Positions 1 through 9,155 of a stretch of 22,050 nucleotides of DNA are shown here, in pieces. This DNA comes from Entrophospora sp. SA101. Its lineage: Eukaryota; Glomeromycota; Glomeromycetes; Entrophosporales; Entrophosporaceae. How positions within the stretch are numbered: the first letter of the stretch is position 1; each line of letters opens with the position of its first letter. The DNA is taken from contig CAUDNR010003913.1 in NCBI GenBank assembly GCA_958430865.1, positions 25,790 to 47,839 on the forward strand. The letters are read 5' to 3'. The notes below the pieces were generated by a model. The model ran no database searches. It saw only the letters and a program-made list of their open reading frames with translations, and had not been told where the DNA came from. The translations under genes and the position numbers were made by a program.

Positions 1-943
1 AAGCACTAAGTATTCATAGTATTTATCGCTGGATTGAATCATTTGAAAGTGGTGATGAAAACATTAAAGATGATTCATGTTCTGGATGCCCAAAAGAAAT
101 TGTCACCCCAAAAAATGTTGCAGAAATTGAAGAACTTATTGTTGAAGACATATATCAATTAAAACATTAGAGGAATTAATGGGTATTTCTACTGAGAGAA
201 TTCATTATATTTTGCATAATGAATTGGAAGTTTCAAAAGTATGTGCAAAATGGGTCCCACATGTCTTAACTGAAGAAAATAAGGAAAAAAGAGTTGAACT
301 TTCTGAACAGCTTTTAGAAATTTTGGAGAAGGGTTTTAATAACATAGTCACTGGTGATGAATCTTGGTTTCACTACTTTACAGTTTCAAGCAAAGAGGCT
401 AATAAAGTTTGGATAAGTAAAGGTGAAAGCAGAACACAAATCACAAGGACAGCACAAAACAGCAAAAAACAAATTTTCTGCATTTTTTTCTCAACAGAAG
501 GGATTGTGACTAGAATTGTGGTACCAAAATGACAATCAGTTAATGCTAAATACTATAGTAATATCATTTTGCCAGATGTATTTTCAAATTGGAAGGTAAT
601 GACAAACAAAAAAACTGTAAAAACTTTGATGTTGCATCATGACAATGCATCATCACACAAGGCAAAAATTGTAGCAGAATTTTTGGAGGAAAACAAAGTA
701 ACTGTACTGCCTCACCCACCCTACAGTCCAGATCTAGCACCATGTGACTTTTTTCTATTTCCTAAAATAAAAAAAGAATTGGGTGGAAGAAAGTTTGATA
801 AGGTGGAAAATCTTGCATGTGCTATCCAGTCAATTGCTGATAATATCCCAAAAGAGGAATATCACAAATCTTTCCAGGAGTGGCAAAGAAGGCTGAAATG
901 TTGTATAGATGCCAATGGGAATTATTTTGAAGGAATGGTATAA
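1..943 (+). pseudogene. mariner-family transposase, 5'-truncated by window edge, broken
   Basis: Transposase of a mariner (DD34D) DNA transposon, which in intact form cuts and reinserts the element at TA sites. From about position 3 the reading frame shows the second helix-turn-helix region typical of mariner (YRWIESFESGD), then shifts frame near 150-178. From 179 the frame continues through the WVPHVL linker motif, the first catalytic Asp in GDESWFHYF, the second in HHDNASSH and the third in YSPDLAPCDFF. I count 34 residues between the second and third Asp, the mariner spacing. An in-frame TGA at 530-532 interrupts the frame, which stays open on both sides and ends in TAA at 941-943. The N-terminus lies outside the window. 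One frameshift plus one nonsense codon make this copy unable to encode its own transposase. Confidence 0.9.
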
Positions 944-1017
944 GTTTTTGGAAATGGAATAAGCTTTTGGAAATTGTATATATGTTGACTGAAATACAAA
1001 TCCAGTCTATGTAATTT

Positions 1018-1330
1018 TTAAAATTTAATATCTCAATAACTAGCCAATAAAAAAGGGCAAACTTTTTTTTATTTGAAAGATAAGAATGACTAATTTTTAT
1101 AAAAATATTTTCAAACTCATTACGTTTAAAATCATAAAATTACATGGTTTTACAAAAAAATTTCCAGTTGTTTTTACTAATGAACTTTAAAATTCAATAT
1201 CTCAGTAATTAGTAAATAAAAAAAACCAATCTATTTTTTATTTGAAAAAGGAATAGAGTGTCTTTTATTTAAAAAAAAATTTAAATTAATTATACTCAAA
1301 ATTATAAAGTTACAGGACCAGTGACAAAAC
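1018..1330 (+). repeat. diverged tandem duplication in the mariner 3' region
   Basis: Two imperfect copies of a roughly 150-170 bp unit lie side by side, about 1018-1163 and 1189-1330. Each starts with an AATATCTCA(A/G)TAA(C/T)TAG-like stretch, then an AATAAAAAA run, then TTTTTTATTTGAAA, and ends with a similar AAAAT.ATAAA.TTACA segment. They lie between the transposase stop and the candidate element end, so they are probably part of the mariner 3' untranslated region. Confidence 0.55.
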
Positions 1331-1349
1331 TTTTCAAATGCCCCACGTA
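1319..1349 (+). repeat. candidate mariner 3' terminal inverted repeat with TA
   Basis: Read on the minus strand this segment starts TA, then CGTGGGGCATTTGAAAAG followed by TTTTGTCAC. That resembles mariner-family termini, which carry a 'caaaagtttygtc' core about 15 bp inside the TA target site. It sits about 400 bp after the transposase stop. The matching 5' repeat is outside the window, so the call cannot be confirmed here. Confidence 0.5.
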
Positions 1350-1380
1350 TATTAATAAATTTAAAGTTGAAACTATATGT

Positions 1381-1425
1381 GTGTATATATACATATACAT
1401 ACATATATATATATATATATAATAA
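1381..1425. repeat. TA-rich microsatellite
   Basis: Imperfect (TA)n/(CATA)n run, perfect TA dinucleotides from about 1403 to 1421. Confidence 0.85.
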
Positions 1426-2134
1426 TGAATAATTTTTACATTAATTTATAAACTTTCCCTAGCAAAATTCTATTCTTAATACGTAATAATATATAGAAAG
1501 CATACCTAAGTGACTGGGTTCTGTAATTACTTGTAAAAAATAATTATTTGTTTCAATCAATACGAATGACAATTTTCTACACATGAGATCATAGAAACAA
1601 AAAAAAAACTAAGGTTGTGATTATCTACGGTTTTATTAACAACCTGCCTCAAAAATTTTCATGAAATAGATGTATACTATAAAGAAACTATATATCAAAT
1701 TTGGTGATGATTGCTAAACAACAAGGGCATTAAACTGGGGTTTGAAAGTATTCAATTGTAAATTTTACTATATATTACTATGAAAAATTCGATGCCGATC
1801 ATCAAAATTTACTATGTTTTTGCAGTAGAAATAAATTTTTGTGACATGTCCTACGACTGATACGGTTATGGTTATTTTTTTGCAGTAAAAAAAAGAAACA
1901 AAAAAGTTAAAAGAGAAGGTAAAGGGAAATTGTATACATATAGATAGGGAACTTGGAAATGGATTAAAAATATAATTTGACCTGCAATATTAATTGTATA
2001 TATTAAAAGAATTGGTTAATTGATTAGAATTTTGTTTTATTTAGTAGGGTGAAAATGAGAATTGAAGAATCCTACATGAACATGAAAATAAACAAATATT
2101 AAGATAAATATATTTATATATGATTATAGTTATG
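1426..2134. other. AT-rich intergenic stretch
   Basis: About 700 bp of low-complexity AT-rich DNA between the mariner remnant and the 3' end of the minus-strand CBM48 gene. I see no reading frame, structured RNA or repeat I can name. The part nearest 2134 should hold the 3' untranslated region of the CBM48 gene. Confidence 0.6.
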
Positions 2135-3189
2135 TTAAGAATTTAAAGAATCAGATTTTGACGCAGCATGGATGATATTGTTTATATTTCCACCTAATTA
2201 AAAAAGTCATTAGATATTATGGTTGTTATTATTACAATCTTTGCTATAAATATAATATTCATGGATAATAAATATAGTTAAAACTTACGTTCATCATGAT
2301 GTGTTTCAAAATCCCGGCTGAATTTCCTATTTAATCAAATAAATTAGCAAAAAAAAACGATAAAACAAATTATTTTTCAAATAAATATTTATTCTTACCA
2401 ATCACCGTCCACAATAAATTTAAATTCGTGTTGTTTAGTACTATCGATATCAATCATAGCAACAAAATTATTTGTTTTTGGAATCCTTTTCATTTCATGT
2501 TTAGATGCTATAAAACAATAAACAATAATGTTAATATCATATATTAACGTGATTACGATCTTTGGATCGTCAAAGAATCAGCTCAATAATCCAAACCGCA
2601 TGCACATTTTTTCGTACCTGACCAATTGTTAAAGTCACCAGTAACAAAGACTTTGTTACCGCCATCTTTCCAATGGAACTGTAAATAAGTAAATGAGAAT
2701 TATAATTACACCACATTGTATAATTTTAAAGTATTATGTCTCACATTTTTTCAAATATTTACCGTGAATGGTACAATGTTAGAGTTCTTGCTTCTATTAA
2801 TACGAGAAGTTTTAATTTCAGAATTTGGTACAATATTGTGAATTGATCTTCCTTCATTGACCGATTGATATTCTTTTCCCCCATTTTCATCCGATTTCAA
2901 TTCGGTAAGAGTTCCAGTAATTACTTCACTTTTATTATTATTACTATTGTCATTATCATTGCTATCAACGGTATTTTTTTCTGAAAATTTTTCTACAATG
3001 GGATTATTATTTTTAATTCTTAGTTTTATCGTTGTTAGAAACATTTTTAATGGTAATTTTACCTTTTTTTACGTGAACTTGTTCGCCCTTAATCAAACAT
3101 AAAAGATGCAACAAGATGGTCAATACTAGATTTAAGAATATCCTAAGAATTTTATCTGAACAATAACTTAATATTTTTGAAAGTGCCAT
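2135..3189 (-). CDS. CBM48 / AMPK-beta-type glycogen-binding domain protein (six exons)
   Basis: Minus-strand gene with exons 3189-3063, 2992-2763, 2678-2618, 2507-2399, 2326-2289 and 2193-2135. All junctions are GT..AG and phases close exactly, giving 207 residues and a TAA stop. Residues about 14-33 form a hydrophobic helix (ILRIFLNLVLTILLHLLCLI), 44-110 are Asn/Ser/Glu-rich low complexity, and about 117-190 form a CBM48 domain. Diagnostic pieces are FHWKDGGNKVFVTGDFNNWS, the IPKTNNFVAMIDI strand, HEFKFIVDGDW and GNINNII, which match the glycogen-binding domain of AMPK/SNF1 beta subunits. The C-terminal ASC domain that binds the kinase complex is absent, so a standalone CBM48 protein is likelier than a true beta subunit. 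An alternative start at 3044 gives a shorter N-terminus without the helix; I prefer 3189 because a 70-nt intron with a CTAAC branch-like motif joins it in frame. Confidence 0.85.
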
Positions 3190-5880
3190 TTGAAGTAAAA
3201 AAAATTTTGAGAACGCGTGTACATATAATAACGAAAAAAATTAATTTTGAAAAAAGGAAAGAAAGAGCGTGTTTAAGATAACGGAAATATGTTTTCCTAA
3301 TGTACGTTAGTATTTATATATATGCGTTTATTTATTTGTTAAAAAAACAAAAAATTTTACATTCGAGAAAAACAATTTATAATTTTCTAAAAGTTGGGGA
3401 AAAAAATATATATGGTATATTTTTTATTTTATTTTATTTATTATAAATACGATATTTTGTACAATGTGAAAAATTACATTCGTCATAATTATCATATTTT
3501 AATACTAGATTCTTACTGTTATCTCTATATCTTTTAAGATAAAAATATAAATATTATATAAACGAAATAAACAACAAATTGCAAATTTTTCCTTATAAAG
3601 AATATCACACAAAAATATCCGAATTTTATTAGGTAATATAATTGGTCGAAACTGAATATCTTCGCCAAAAGGAAACAAATACACGTGACCGTGGAGATTT
3701 TGTGTGTGACATTCCTTTTTTTAGTATATCCAAATCTCTACTATTAATTTACCCATACCTTAGCCGGTTACATTAATACTTAGTCTACATGCCGAATAGA
3801 GGTTTCAGCATATTTAGAAATAAATTTGGCGATTACGAATATTTTTACGGATAACTAAATAAATACTAAGGACATGGTGAACCTAATTCTTTTTATTATT
3901 CCAAAAAACAGACTTATTTTGTTTCACGTAATAATGTTTCGATGTGATATTATTCACTCTAAGTTGTCCATCATTGTATAACATTTTTACACTATTACAA
4001 GATAGTCTTTTTGTTAACGCTGATTATTTGTGATTATTTAACAACTACGGCAGATTATGACTTAGCTTTGGGCTACTCTTGTCAGTTAATTCACAACAAT
4101 TTGGTGCTTGTCAATCAGTTTTCGAATTTATCTATAAAGTTTTGGCGAATCAGTAGCAACTCAATGGCACAGTAAATAGACAAAGATGACTCTTTTACAA
4201 AACCCAAAAGCCTCTATAAAGTTCCCTTGACCAATTCATTTCAGTCTTGTTATTTATATTTATTGTCGCTTTGGTTTATTTACCAATACAACTTGAACAG
4301 CTCATTTAACAGTCTTACATTTACAATAACGATTCTATTAGAATAATACTACCAGTAACCTTTGGAAAATGCTTCACTAAAGCAAATAACATTTACTAGC
4401 CGTTGTTAAATTAACACTCAAGAGTTACCCAACGTTAATCCTAACTTTTACTTACTAAATCAAATAAAACGTGGCCTTTTACCAAAGCTCCACAATGGTT
4501 ACTTTTTTACAAAGCACTTTGCTTTAAACGAAAAAAGTAAATAGCATTTTTATGATTTTTAAGGATTTAAATGCTAATGTGGTATCTGTTCTACTCTAGC
4601 GAGGACCCGAGTGAAGTTGTCTATATAATGTTTAAATTCTCAAAATGATTTTTATACGAAGCTGATTTGATTCCTTCCTATAGAGTTGTTTCATTTGGGT
4701 ATTTGTTTCTCTCTTCCACCTGTTTTTTTTTGAATTCAAACTTACAATTACTTTTCACCAATTTGTATCATGGTTTTTTCAAGTCTATCGAGTTTACTTT
4801 CAATTCAGTCATATCATTTTTTGTACTTCTTCACAGTTCTTCTGGATCAAAATATAACTTTTTTAAAGATTTGTTGTTACATCCTTTTGAATAAGTTTAA
4901 TGAACTCATTATTCAATATTATATCTATCATAAACCCTTGAGCTATTACCACACACAATTTCGATGGTATTCCCATTCAAAAATTGATTATTATATTTTT
5001 GCCTATAAAATTTCTACTCTCATAAATTTGAAAATGACCATACTTTTTAAATATCTATACTTCAAAGAACAAAAGTGGCTTATGCATTGGTTTTTTGACT
5101 TAATAAAAATATGATTTTTCGGTTATATATAATGTTCATCTGGACATTGTCCATTGCCTGGGTTTAAAGCAATCACTCAACTTTTACTAAATATACAGGT
5201 TGTATTGATGATTTAAAGGCGTGTTTGTGCGACAGCAGTCGTGATTGTATTTTTAAATACACACACGTAAAGCCCATTTTGATGTGAGGAACGCTAGTTT
5301 TACTTATAAACAAGTCATTTAAAGGTTGAAGTTAAAAATAGCACTGTTTAAACATTGGCACTAATTGGTGTTAATTGTAAAAATGAATTATTTGCTAAGA
5401 TGTTGTATGCAAGATTTTGTCTACTTGATGACAAAATGAAAAATGTTTATTTCCTGGCCTAGGCAGTTGAATCAATAGGTAGAAGATCAATTTAATGACA
5501 ATAGTAGTAGCAGAAGTAATTGACGTTTTTGTTTTCTTTTCTTAAGTCATAGATTATAAATATATAATTATTATTAATTTATATTATCTTGTTAAAGGAA
5601 ATAAGACCTTATTTATAATTTTAATTTACAAATGGTTAAAATCACTTGACAATAATATAGAATTAATATTTTCTATTTTATAAATAAAACGAGTGATTCG
5701 AATAAAACGAATTAATTAATATTAATATTAATGAATTGAATTAAGTTTGAGTTGTATTACGAATAATTCGAATAGAGAATTTGTATTACGAATAGAAACT
5801 CCAATTACACAAAAAATGTTTTAAAGTTTCATTCATCAGCATCCTTTTTTTTTTTTTCTTGTCAAAAAAAAAAACCAAAA
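3190..5880. other. long intergenic region, mostly featureless
   Basis: About 2.7 kb without a gene I can support. The part next to 3190 is the upstream region of the CBM48 gene and the part before 5881 is upstream of galE. Around 4660-5110 the minus strand has short lysine-rich open stretches broken by several stops and frame changes, which could be a very old decayed coding sequence. The overlapping plus-strand frames there (4667-4894 and 4770-5114) look like its shadows. I recognise no domain. Confidence 0.5.
5752..5794 (+). promoter_or_regulatory. 14-bp direct repeat upstream of galE
   Basis: TTGTATTACGAATA occurs perfectly at 5752-5765 and 5781-5794, within 130 bp of the galE start. The interval and nearby sequence also hold ATTCGAATA motifs (around 5695 and 5766). 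A pyrimidine-rich tract at about 5845-5861 follows. Placement suggests a promoter element, but function is unproven. Confidence 0.3.
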
Positions 5881-6885
5881 ATGAAAGTATTAATTTGTGG
5901 TGGAGCAGGATATATTGGATCACATATAGTTAGAGAATTTACATCATATCCAAGTTATGAAATTATTATTCTTGATAACTTTTCCAAAGGTCATTTAGAA
6001 TCCATACCAGAAAGCATAAAATACGAGAAAGGAGATATATGTGACAAAGAGTCTTTAGATAAAATTTTTGAAAAGCATCGACCAAATGCAGTAATGCATT
6101 TTTGCGCATCAATAGAAGTTGGAGAGAGTGTAGAAAATCCTTTAAAATATTATGAAAACAATGTTGTAGGTACTATTTATTTACTACAAACAATGAAGAA
6201 GTATGATGTGAAATATTTTATTTTTTCCTCAACTGCAGCAATATTTGGTAATCCTGAATTCACACCTATACCTGATGATGCTAAAACCTTACCAATCAAT
6301 CCTTACGGTGATACAAAACTTACAGTTGAAAAGATTCTTGATTGGAGTGAAAAAGCTGATGGAATTAAATATGTTTGTCTTAGATACTTTAATGCTTGTG
6401 GAGCACATGAAAGTGGCGAGATAGGCGAAGATCATGACCCAGAATCTCATTTAATCCCACTTATACTTCAAGTTGCACTTGGACGTAGAGAACAAATAAA
6501 GATATTTGGAAATGATTATGATACCAGGGATGGAACTTGTATAAGAGATTATATTCATGTTACAGATTTGGCCACAGCTCATATTAAAGCATTGGAGTAC
6601 CTTGTAAAAGAAAATCAATCACAAAAATTCAATTTAGGTTCGGGTGAAGGCTATAGCGTCAAGGAAGTTATCGAAGCTGCTAGAAAGGTCACCAATCATC
6701 CAATTCCTGCCAAAGTGGAATCTCGTAGACCTGGTGATCCTGCCATTTTGATTGCAGGTTCAGAACGAGCTGAGAAGATTCTTGGATGGAAAAGAAAATA
6801 TACTACTATAGAAAAAATCGTTGAAACCGCTTGGAAATTTCATCAAAATCATCCTCATGGTTATTCTTCTACTGCTAAAAAATAA
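5881..6885 (+). CDS. galE: UDP-glucose 4-epimerase, short bacterial-like type, intronless
   Basis: 334 residues, complete, ATG to TAA, no intron. It interconverts UDP-glucose and UDP-galactose with bound NAD+, in the Leloir pathway and in supplying UDP-galactose for glycan synthesis. The short-chain dehydrogenase signature is complete: GGAGYIGSH at 7-15 (NAD-binding glycine motif), SST at 116-118, and catalytic YGDTK at 142-146 with Tyr142 and Lys146. LRYFNACGA (167-175) and RDGTCIRDYIHV (216-227) are typical of GalE. Length and the C-terminal RRPGDPA...W.FHQNHPHGY segment look like bacterial single-domain GalE, not the fused epimerase-mutarotase (Gal10) of many fungi. No signal peptide, so cytosolic. 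Codon use is as AT-rich as its surroundings. An A-rich context (ACCAAAAATG) supports the start. A lateral origin is possible but untested. Confidence 0.95.
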   Translation: MKVLICGGAGYIGSHIVREFTSYPSYEIIILDNFSKGHLESIPESIKYEKGDICDKESLDKIFEKHRPNAVMHFCASIEVGESVENPLKYYENNVVGTIYLLQTMKKYDVKYFIFSSTAAIFGNPEFTPIPDDAKTLPINPYGDTKLTVEKILDWSEKADGIKYVCLRYFNACGAHESGEIGEDHDPESHLIPLILQVALGRREQIKIFGNDYDTRDGTCIRDYIHVTDLATAHIKALEYLVKENQSQKFNLGSGEGYSVKEVIEAARKVTNHPIPAKVESRRPGDPAILIAGSERAEKILGWKRKYTTIEKIVETAWKFHQNHPHGYSSTAKK

Positions 6886-6934
6886 TATAATTTTTTTTTG
6901 TTAGAATAAAAAAAAATTTTATTATCTAATGTTC

Positions 6935-6939
<5 letters not shown>

Positions 6940-6965
<26 letters not shown>
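6940..6965. repeat. (TA)n microsatellite
   Basis: Perfect TA dinucleotide run of about 13 units downstream of galE, followed at about 6978-7002 by an AAC/ATA trinucleotide-rich stretch. The rest of 6886-7145 is AT-rich intergenic DNA. Confidence 0.9.
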
Positions 6966-7145
6966 TATTTATTTAATAACAACAACAGCAACAACGATAA
7001 TAATATAAATGATTTAAAATTTTTTTTATATCAAATTTTATAGTAATAGATATAAGTTCTGGTTTCATGTATATAAATATATATAAATATAGAAAAAGTT
7101 CACATTATATGACAATCAATAAAAAAATTTTATTTCATAAAAAAA

Positions 7146-7727
7146 ATGTCAACAAAAGATTTAGAGAAGCTTCTTCTATTACAATGTGTTGGAACATTTA
7201 CTGCCCTTTACATAATGTAATTCAGCTAGTGAATATTTAGACAAGATACGTTAATATTGTCTTGGAATCCTGGGACAGGACTAAATATAAAACCTATCCA
7301 GGACATGGAAAAGAAGTTTAGTGTATGTGTATATCAAAAATATTAAGAATACATGATTTAATTACATTATAGAACTAGTGATTTGTATCATGTGATGGTA
7401 TTTTATTGGGATGTTTCAACTGGTAGAACTATTTCATGTTTCGAAGGAAGTATATTCAAAAGAATACATATATTCACTTTATTAGATTAAGAATTTAATG
7501 AATCGATTCAGTTGATTTCAATTTTGATGGAAATGGAATAACTATTGACGAGTAATGTTACATAGTTAATACTCAATAATAATAATTTATTTCTCTCGAA
7601 AATTTTTTGTAGGATCACTCGACGCAACAATAAAATTACGGGATTGTAAATAATATAAGAATAATAGTATTCATTAATATGTATATATAAATTTGCTTTT
7701 TTTGTAGAGCAAAATCACGATCACCAA
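7146..7727 (+). pseudogene. WDR83/MORG1-like WD40-repeat protein, decayed unprocessed copy
   Basis: Broken copy of a WD40 beta-propeller protein most like WDR83 (MAPK organizer 1). Fragments in order: a start-like MSTKDLEKLL at 7146; QDTLILSWNPGTG near 7245-7285; after a frame change TYPGHGKEV near 7292-7320; VFYWDVSTGRT near 7398-7432; GSLDATIKL near 7613-7638; and AKSRSPIQI near 7709-7730. WNPGTG, VFYWDVSTGRT and SRSPIQI in this order fit WDR83. Sequence resembling introns with TTATAG and TTTTTTTGTAG acceptors still separates the exons, so this is a genomic duplicate rather than a retrocopy. Multiple frameshifts and stops exclude function. It ends abruptly at the next pseudogene. Confidence 0.8.
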
Positions 7728-8335
7728 TTCAAATAAAAGATTGGATGATACACAGCTACATACACTAACAACTTTAAGAAGACCAAAAGACATTAATCAA
7801 TTTGTCTTGGAGCTTATGACCATGTCAAATTGACAATTCAAGCATCACGCTTTGAAAAATATGCTCGTAACTATTTAGATGTCAATGTTCCAAGATTAAT
7901 GATCATTATAAATCCTATTAAAGTAATAATTGAAAATCTATCTGATGATTACGTTGAGGAGTTTATTGTTCCTTTCAAACCAAGAGACACATCTATGAGA
8001 GAGGGAACTATTTTAAAAAACATGCAAATAGAAATATAGAATATTTGATATGTCGGTATGAGAATGAAGCTTCAGTTACAGTTAAAAACCCTAAAACATA
8101 TCTCCACTGGGTAACAGAAACACTTACCACCATCACCACCAATAAAAACCATCAATCTCTAAATAAGCTTTGGTCCTTTCAACAATTCATTGCATCAAAA
8201 AATTCATGCTGTAGAAGACAATTTGAGACTTGCGAAATTTGGAAAGGATGGTTTTGACCATACACGTTAACATTATTTCTGCATCTGATTATAAGGTTGT
8301 TTCATTGCTATCCCAAATATGCATCATTTTAATGC
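7728..8335 (+). pseudogene. glutaminyl-tRNA synthetase C-terminal (anticodon-binding) fragment, decayed
   Basis: Fragment of a eukaryotic cytosolic GlnRS. It opens at a KDW-DD motif with a one-base loss, then TLTTLRRPKDINQFVLEL (about 7757-7817), and after a frame change the open stretch 7830-8039 reads TIQASRFEKYARNYLDVNVP, PRLMIIINPIKVIIENL and VPFKPRDTSM. These match the catalytic-core end and anticodon-binding domain of fungal GlnRS. After an apparent internal deletion near 8030-8045 it resumes with ICRYENEASVTVKNPKTYLHW. Remnants of the next strands, including LRLAKFGKDGFDH and YFCI, run to about 8335. The N-terminal catalytic domain is missing. Frame changes and a deletion make it non-functional; a functional GlnRS must lie elsewhere. 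Confidence 0.85.
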
Positions 8336-8339
8336 ACAT

Positions 8340-9155
8340 AGATAGTAAGTATTGATCTTAATATTAAGCATTAACATTAACCTCGTTTTTATAGAAACCA
8401 CATTCTCATTTTTATAGAATCAACAACTTTGTTGGATTTCTGTATGGAATTAATCTCTACTAATTCAGAATTATAAACTACTCAGTAACATCAATAGTAT
8501 CATAGCTACCAGTAATAATCTATATAAGACTGCCTAAAATTTATTCTATCCCTACTGTTATCACATCATAATAATCTTTACTTTGTGGTGAAAGATTTCT
8601 TTATCAGATTAATAATGATTGATGCATATTTCTATGATATGATATGATAATCATTCACAATTTATCAAATTTTAATTTCCAATATTTTTAATGTGTTATA
8701 AATGCTTGCACATGTTTTATTTAATTTTTAATAAAGATAAATACGATTAATTAGATTTAAAAAAAATTCCACTCTAAAATATTGAATTTTTGTTTTATGG
8801 TTCTAATTAAGGTGCAAACATATGAACACTCGACAATGCTACAAGATCACTAAGGTAAAAAGATTAAATTCTAATATGGGGCATGCTGCAACAAAACCAG
8901 ACAAAGTGAACATTGGTATTGCCCAAAAATTTCAGGGATCAATAAGTGTAATACAATGTAATTTGTCTAGACAAAAATAGTTAATATGAAACTCATTTAC
9001 ATCATGCTTATCAGTTAAAAATGAACTCGCATGTTGGTTTAACTTGAAACTGAAAAAAGATTTTTTTTATCTCGTGTTGTGTGTCCCTTTTTATTTATTC
9101 CTATATATATATTTCAAAATATAAAGGAATGTATTATTTAATTTTGAAATTAAAT
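8340..9155. other. AT-rich intergenic stretch
   Basis: About 800 bp between the GlnRS remnant and the nuclease-like gene. A short open stretch near 8870-8980 (reading MGHAATKPDKVNIGIAQKF) has somewhat coding-like composition, but I cannot assign it and it is probably chance. No RNA gene or repeat is evident. Confidence 0.5.

Noticed and set aside
4667..5114. Overlapping plus-strand open frames of 75 and 114 codons
   Set aside because: They are Phe/Leu/Tyr-rich, overlap in different frames, and lie opposite Lys-rich minus-strand sequence; they look like shadows of AT-rich DNA.
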